From Streptomyces sp. LS1784 (GTDB taxonomy: Bacteria > Actinomycetota > Actinomycetes > Streptomycetales > Streptomycetaceae), in contig NZ_JAHSQD010000011.1 of NCBI RefSeq assembly GCF_020103755.1, positions 1-45,550 on the forward strand: DNA of 45,550 bases. The letters are read 5' to 3'. This document shows positions 43,741 to 45,550 of this stretch, in pieces. How positions within the stretch are numbered: position 1 is the first letter of the stretch; every line of letters starts with the position of its first letter. The notes under the pieces were generated by a model. That model saw nothing but the letters and a program-made list of their open reading frames with translations. It did no database searches and was not told the DNA's origin. The position numbers and the translations under genes were made by a program.

Positions 43741-44047
43741 ACCACGGCCGCCTGGACGGGGCGCCACCATGACGCACGGAGACGGAGGTCGGCCTCGGGC
43801 CGGTCGGCCAGGTCCGGCGAGCGGCTCTTGATCGGTGGTTCGTGGTGAGGCGGACTCGACATCCGCAGGAGGACTGCTCGACCGAGGCAACCGGCCGCGG
43901 GCGCCGTCCGGCCCGGCCGAGGAACCACTCGCCCATCTCGCCGGCCCCACCCCGACCTCGCTCGGCGTCCCGACCGCGGTCGCAATGGCCGCCCAGCACG
44001 CCCGCCGTACCGGCGGACGGACGACGGGCCTCAGGGCCCGAAGGGTG
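43741..44047. other. intergenic stretch without a recognisable gene
   Basis: About 300 bp between the TNT gene and a terminator. Open frames exist on both strands but have no ribosome sites, no family resemblance and irregular codon use. I see no repeat or structural RNA. Confidence 0.5.
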
Positions 44048-44079
44048 CACCCGGTGCCGGTGGCACGCGGCACCGGGTG
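44048..44079 (-). terminator. stem-loop terminator after the bL37-like gene
   Basis: Perfect 11-bp stem CACCCGGTGCC / GGCACCGGGTG with a 10-nt loop, starting 11 bp after the stop of the small gene at 44091-44168 in the minus direction. No U-tract. Confidence 0.7.
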
Positions 44080-44090
44080 GGTCCACGAGG

Positions 44091-44168
44091 TCAGCTCTGC
44101 CCGGCCCTGCGGCCGCGGTTCGCCCCCTTCTTGTGCCGAGCCCTCTTCTTGCGGGCGCGCTCGGACAT
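44091..44168 (-). CDS. 25-aa basic protein resembling ribosomal protein bL37
   Basis: ATG at 44168 opens a 26-codon frame encoding MSERARKKRARHKKGANR then GRRAGQS. The pattern M-x-x-R-x-RKKR-x-R-xxK-x-AN-x-G-x-R matches the tiny actinobacterial large-subunit protein bL37, usually 24-25 aa and ending ANHGKRPN-A/S. Here the conserved ANHGKRP has become ANRGRRAG, so this looks like a divergent paralogue. The terminator stem follows the stop at once, which supports a real transcript end. The ribosome site is weak. It lies between the KdpD-like gene and the TNT gene, in the same direction as kdpD. Confidence 0.55.
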   Translation of the reverse strand: MSERARKKRARHKKGANRGRRAGQS

Positions 44169-44317
44169 CGTGCCGCATGATCGTCGGGTCGGCCGCACCC
44201 TCCGCGAGGTGGCTGAAGTCGGCTGCCAGATCGACGAGTCGGTCCCGCCGAACACCCGCCTCGACCGACAACGCGGTCCTGGTGCCCCGGACCGTCGGCC
44301 GACCCGGCGCCACGCCC

Positions 44318-45550
44318 TCAGGCCACCGCACGGGCCAGGCTGATCACGTACGCGGTGCCGCCGCCGGGTGCCTCTTCGACGGCCAGTTCGCCGTTCATCG
44401 CCTCCACGAATCCCCGTACCACCGCCAGACCCGTGGGCTCCACGGCAACAGCCTCGCCGCCGTGGACGGTCACCCGGACGTCCACTCGCCCGGCCACCAC
44501 GCCGGCGTCGACCGCCACCGCCGCCGTCCCCCCGGAGACCAGGACGTCCGCGAGTGCCCGCTCCAGCAACCCGGCATCCGCGAGCACCCGCGGCAGACCC
44601 GCCCCGAGGTCGATGCGGACGCCGACCAGCCCGTCGGCGGCGGCCCGTACCACCTCGGCCACCGCCGTCGGCCTCAGCACCACCGGCATCACGCCGGCCC
44701 GCAGCCGGCTCAGGTCCAGCAGGTTGGCGACCAACCGCTCCATCCGTTCCACCTCGGCGTCGATCCGCTCCTCGGCCGGGTCCGGCAGGCGCTCGGCCTC
44801 CCGACGCACCGCCGCCAGCGGCGCCCGCAGGTCCTTCCCCACGGCCTCCAGCAGCGCGGTGTGCATCGCGTCGGTGTGCGCGAGCACCTCCGCCGCCGAG
44901 GCCTGCGCGGCCAGCCGTTCCCGCTCCCGGGCCAGCTTCAGTTGCGTGACGTACGGCCCGAGCAGCCGAGTGTCCTCCTCGGTGAGCGGTGCGCCGCGCA
45001 GCACCAGCACCGCGCCGTCGCCCAGGTCGACGGAGAACGACGCCTCGTCGGGCCTCGACGGCACCTCCACCCCGGCCGAGGCCGCCGGTTGCCAGAGTGC
45101 CTCACCCGCACGCACCAGCACGGCGGCGCCGTCCAGGCCGAACACCTGCCGCAGCTCCGCCACCAGGTCGGACAGCACCCGCGGCCCCGACTCCACCGTC
45201 TCCCCCGCCAACCGGGTGAGGACCGCCGCCTCCGCCCGTGACCTGTCCGCCTGCTGCGAACGGCGCGTCAGACCGTCGATCAGATGGGAGATCACCCCGG
45301 CCACCGCGAGGAACACCAGCAGCGCCGCGAGGTCCGCGCCCCGTTCCACCGTCAGGCTGCGCCACGGCGTGGTGAAGAAGTAGTCCGCTGCCGGCGCCCC
45401 GGCCGCGGTGCTGCCCGCCGCCGGCAGCAGCCCTCCCAGCCGCGCGGTCCCCGCCACCACCAGCAGCAGGCACAGCAGCACGCCGGACAGGCCGAGCGAG
45501 TCGCGCGTCGGCGACAGCGCCCAGGTCAGCGCGACCGCCCCGGCCGGTCC
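44318..45550 (-). CDS. KdpD-like sensor protein, C-terminal part, kinase site degenerate
   Basis: 411 codons run off the right edge, so the N-terminal KdpD/USP domains are not seen. Visible are DUF4118-type membrane helices (LGLSGVLLCLLLVVAGTARL, YFFTTPWRSLTV, LAALLVFLAVAGVISHLIDG), a GAF-like domain (about 150 residues) and a HisKA-like helix. The phospho-acceptor motif SHDLRTPL of KdpD reads GKDLRAPL, so the histidine is lysine. The ATP-binding part lacks a clear N-box asparagine (LLERALADVLVSG) and the DxGxG box, keeping only a remnant of the last box (GLAVVRGFVEAMNG). No kdpE follows. It cannot be a normal histidine kinase; potassium-sensing origin is inferred from family. Confidence 0.82.
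   Translation of the reverse strand, partial: GPAGAVALTWALSPTRDSLGLSGVLLCLLLVVAGTARLGGLLPAAGSTAAGAPAADYFFTTPWRSLTVERGADLAALLVFLAVAGVISHLIDGLTRRSQQADRSRAEAAVLTRLAGETVESGPRVLSDLVAELRQVFGLDGAAVLVRAGEALWQPAASAGVEVPSRPDEASFSVDLGDGAVLVLRGAPLTEEDTRLLGPYVTQLKLARERERLAAQASAAEVLAHTDAMHTALLEAVGKDLRAPLAAVRREAERLPDPAEERIDAEVERMERLVANLLDLSRLRAGVMPVVLRPTAVAEVVRAAADGLVGVRIDLGAGLPRVLADAGLLERALADVLVSGGTAAVAVDAGVVAGRVDVRVTVHGGEAVAVEPTGLAVVRGFVEAMNGELAVEEAPGGGTAYVISLARAVA

Overview
This is a high-GC actinobacterial chromosome segment. It opens with the 5' end of a 16S rRNA gene on the minus strand, and that sequence is of the Streptomycetaceae type. The helix written GGTGAAGCCCTTCGGGGT followed by GGATCAGTGG suggests Kitasatospora or a close relative; this is a memory-based reading, not a search. 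Stem-loops without U-tracts, GTG/TTG starts and ATGA/GTGA couplings fit the same family.

Left part (1-8.7 kb). This is ordinary chromosome. It holds the rRNA gene and its upstream leader; an acyl-ACP desaturase divergent from an Old Yellow Enzyme family reductase, with a strong palindrome between them; a DUF418 membrane protein; an AfsQ1/AfsQ2-like two-component system with a coupled lipoprotein; and a membrane-anchored polysaccharide deacetylase.

Defence part (9.0-17.5 kb). A complete type II Wadjet anti-plasmid operon (jetA-jetB-jetC-jetD: DUF2397, DUF2398, SMC-like ATPase, Toprim nuclease) runs on the minus strand. It is preceded by a 50-codon ORF whose ribosome-binding site lies inside a 13-bp inverted repeat. 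An intact GH1 beta-glucosidase gene sits on one side of the operon and a GH1 3'-end remnant touches the other. Further GH1 remnants lie at 3.4 kb and 42.5 kb.

Biosynthetic part (18.95-41.15 kb). A 15-gene minus-strand operon (35730 down to 18951) is divergent from a plus-strand group of six genes (36195 up to 41151). Two near-identical operators of the form ACTAAAC-NN-GTTTAGT lie in the gap. The core is an ACP, a type III PLP decarboxylase and an ATP-grasp ligase, which match in kind and order the butirosin BtrI/BtrK/BtrJ logic: load an amino acid on an ACP, then decarboxylate it there. Around the core are a KAS III-like synthase, a second KAS-like protein lacking the cysteine, two acyl-CoA-dehydrogenase-like proteins, a FabG-like reductase, a free-standing condensation-domain protein with a dead carrier domain, a P450, a PPTase, a MATE exporter, two paralogous glycosyltransferases around a nucleotide-sugar dehydrogenase and an epimerase, a HAD phosphatase, a HydE-like radical SAM enzyme, a 60-aa coupled small protein, an adenylating enzyme and a second ACP. 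I infer an amino-acyl-primed, short polyketide or fatty-acyl chain that is amidated, oxidised and glycosylated with a uronic or aminouronic sugar, then exported. I do not recognise the whole cluster.

Right part (41.2-45.55 kb). This holds an IS transposase scrap, a DUF72 protein, an acylphosphatase, a GH1 remnant, a secreted TNT-like NAD glycohydrolase candidate, a 25-aa bL37-like protein and the C-terminal part of a KdpD-like protein whose phospho-acceptor histidine has been replaced.
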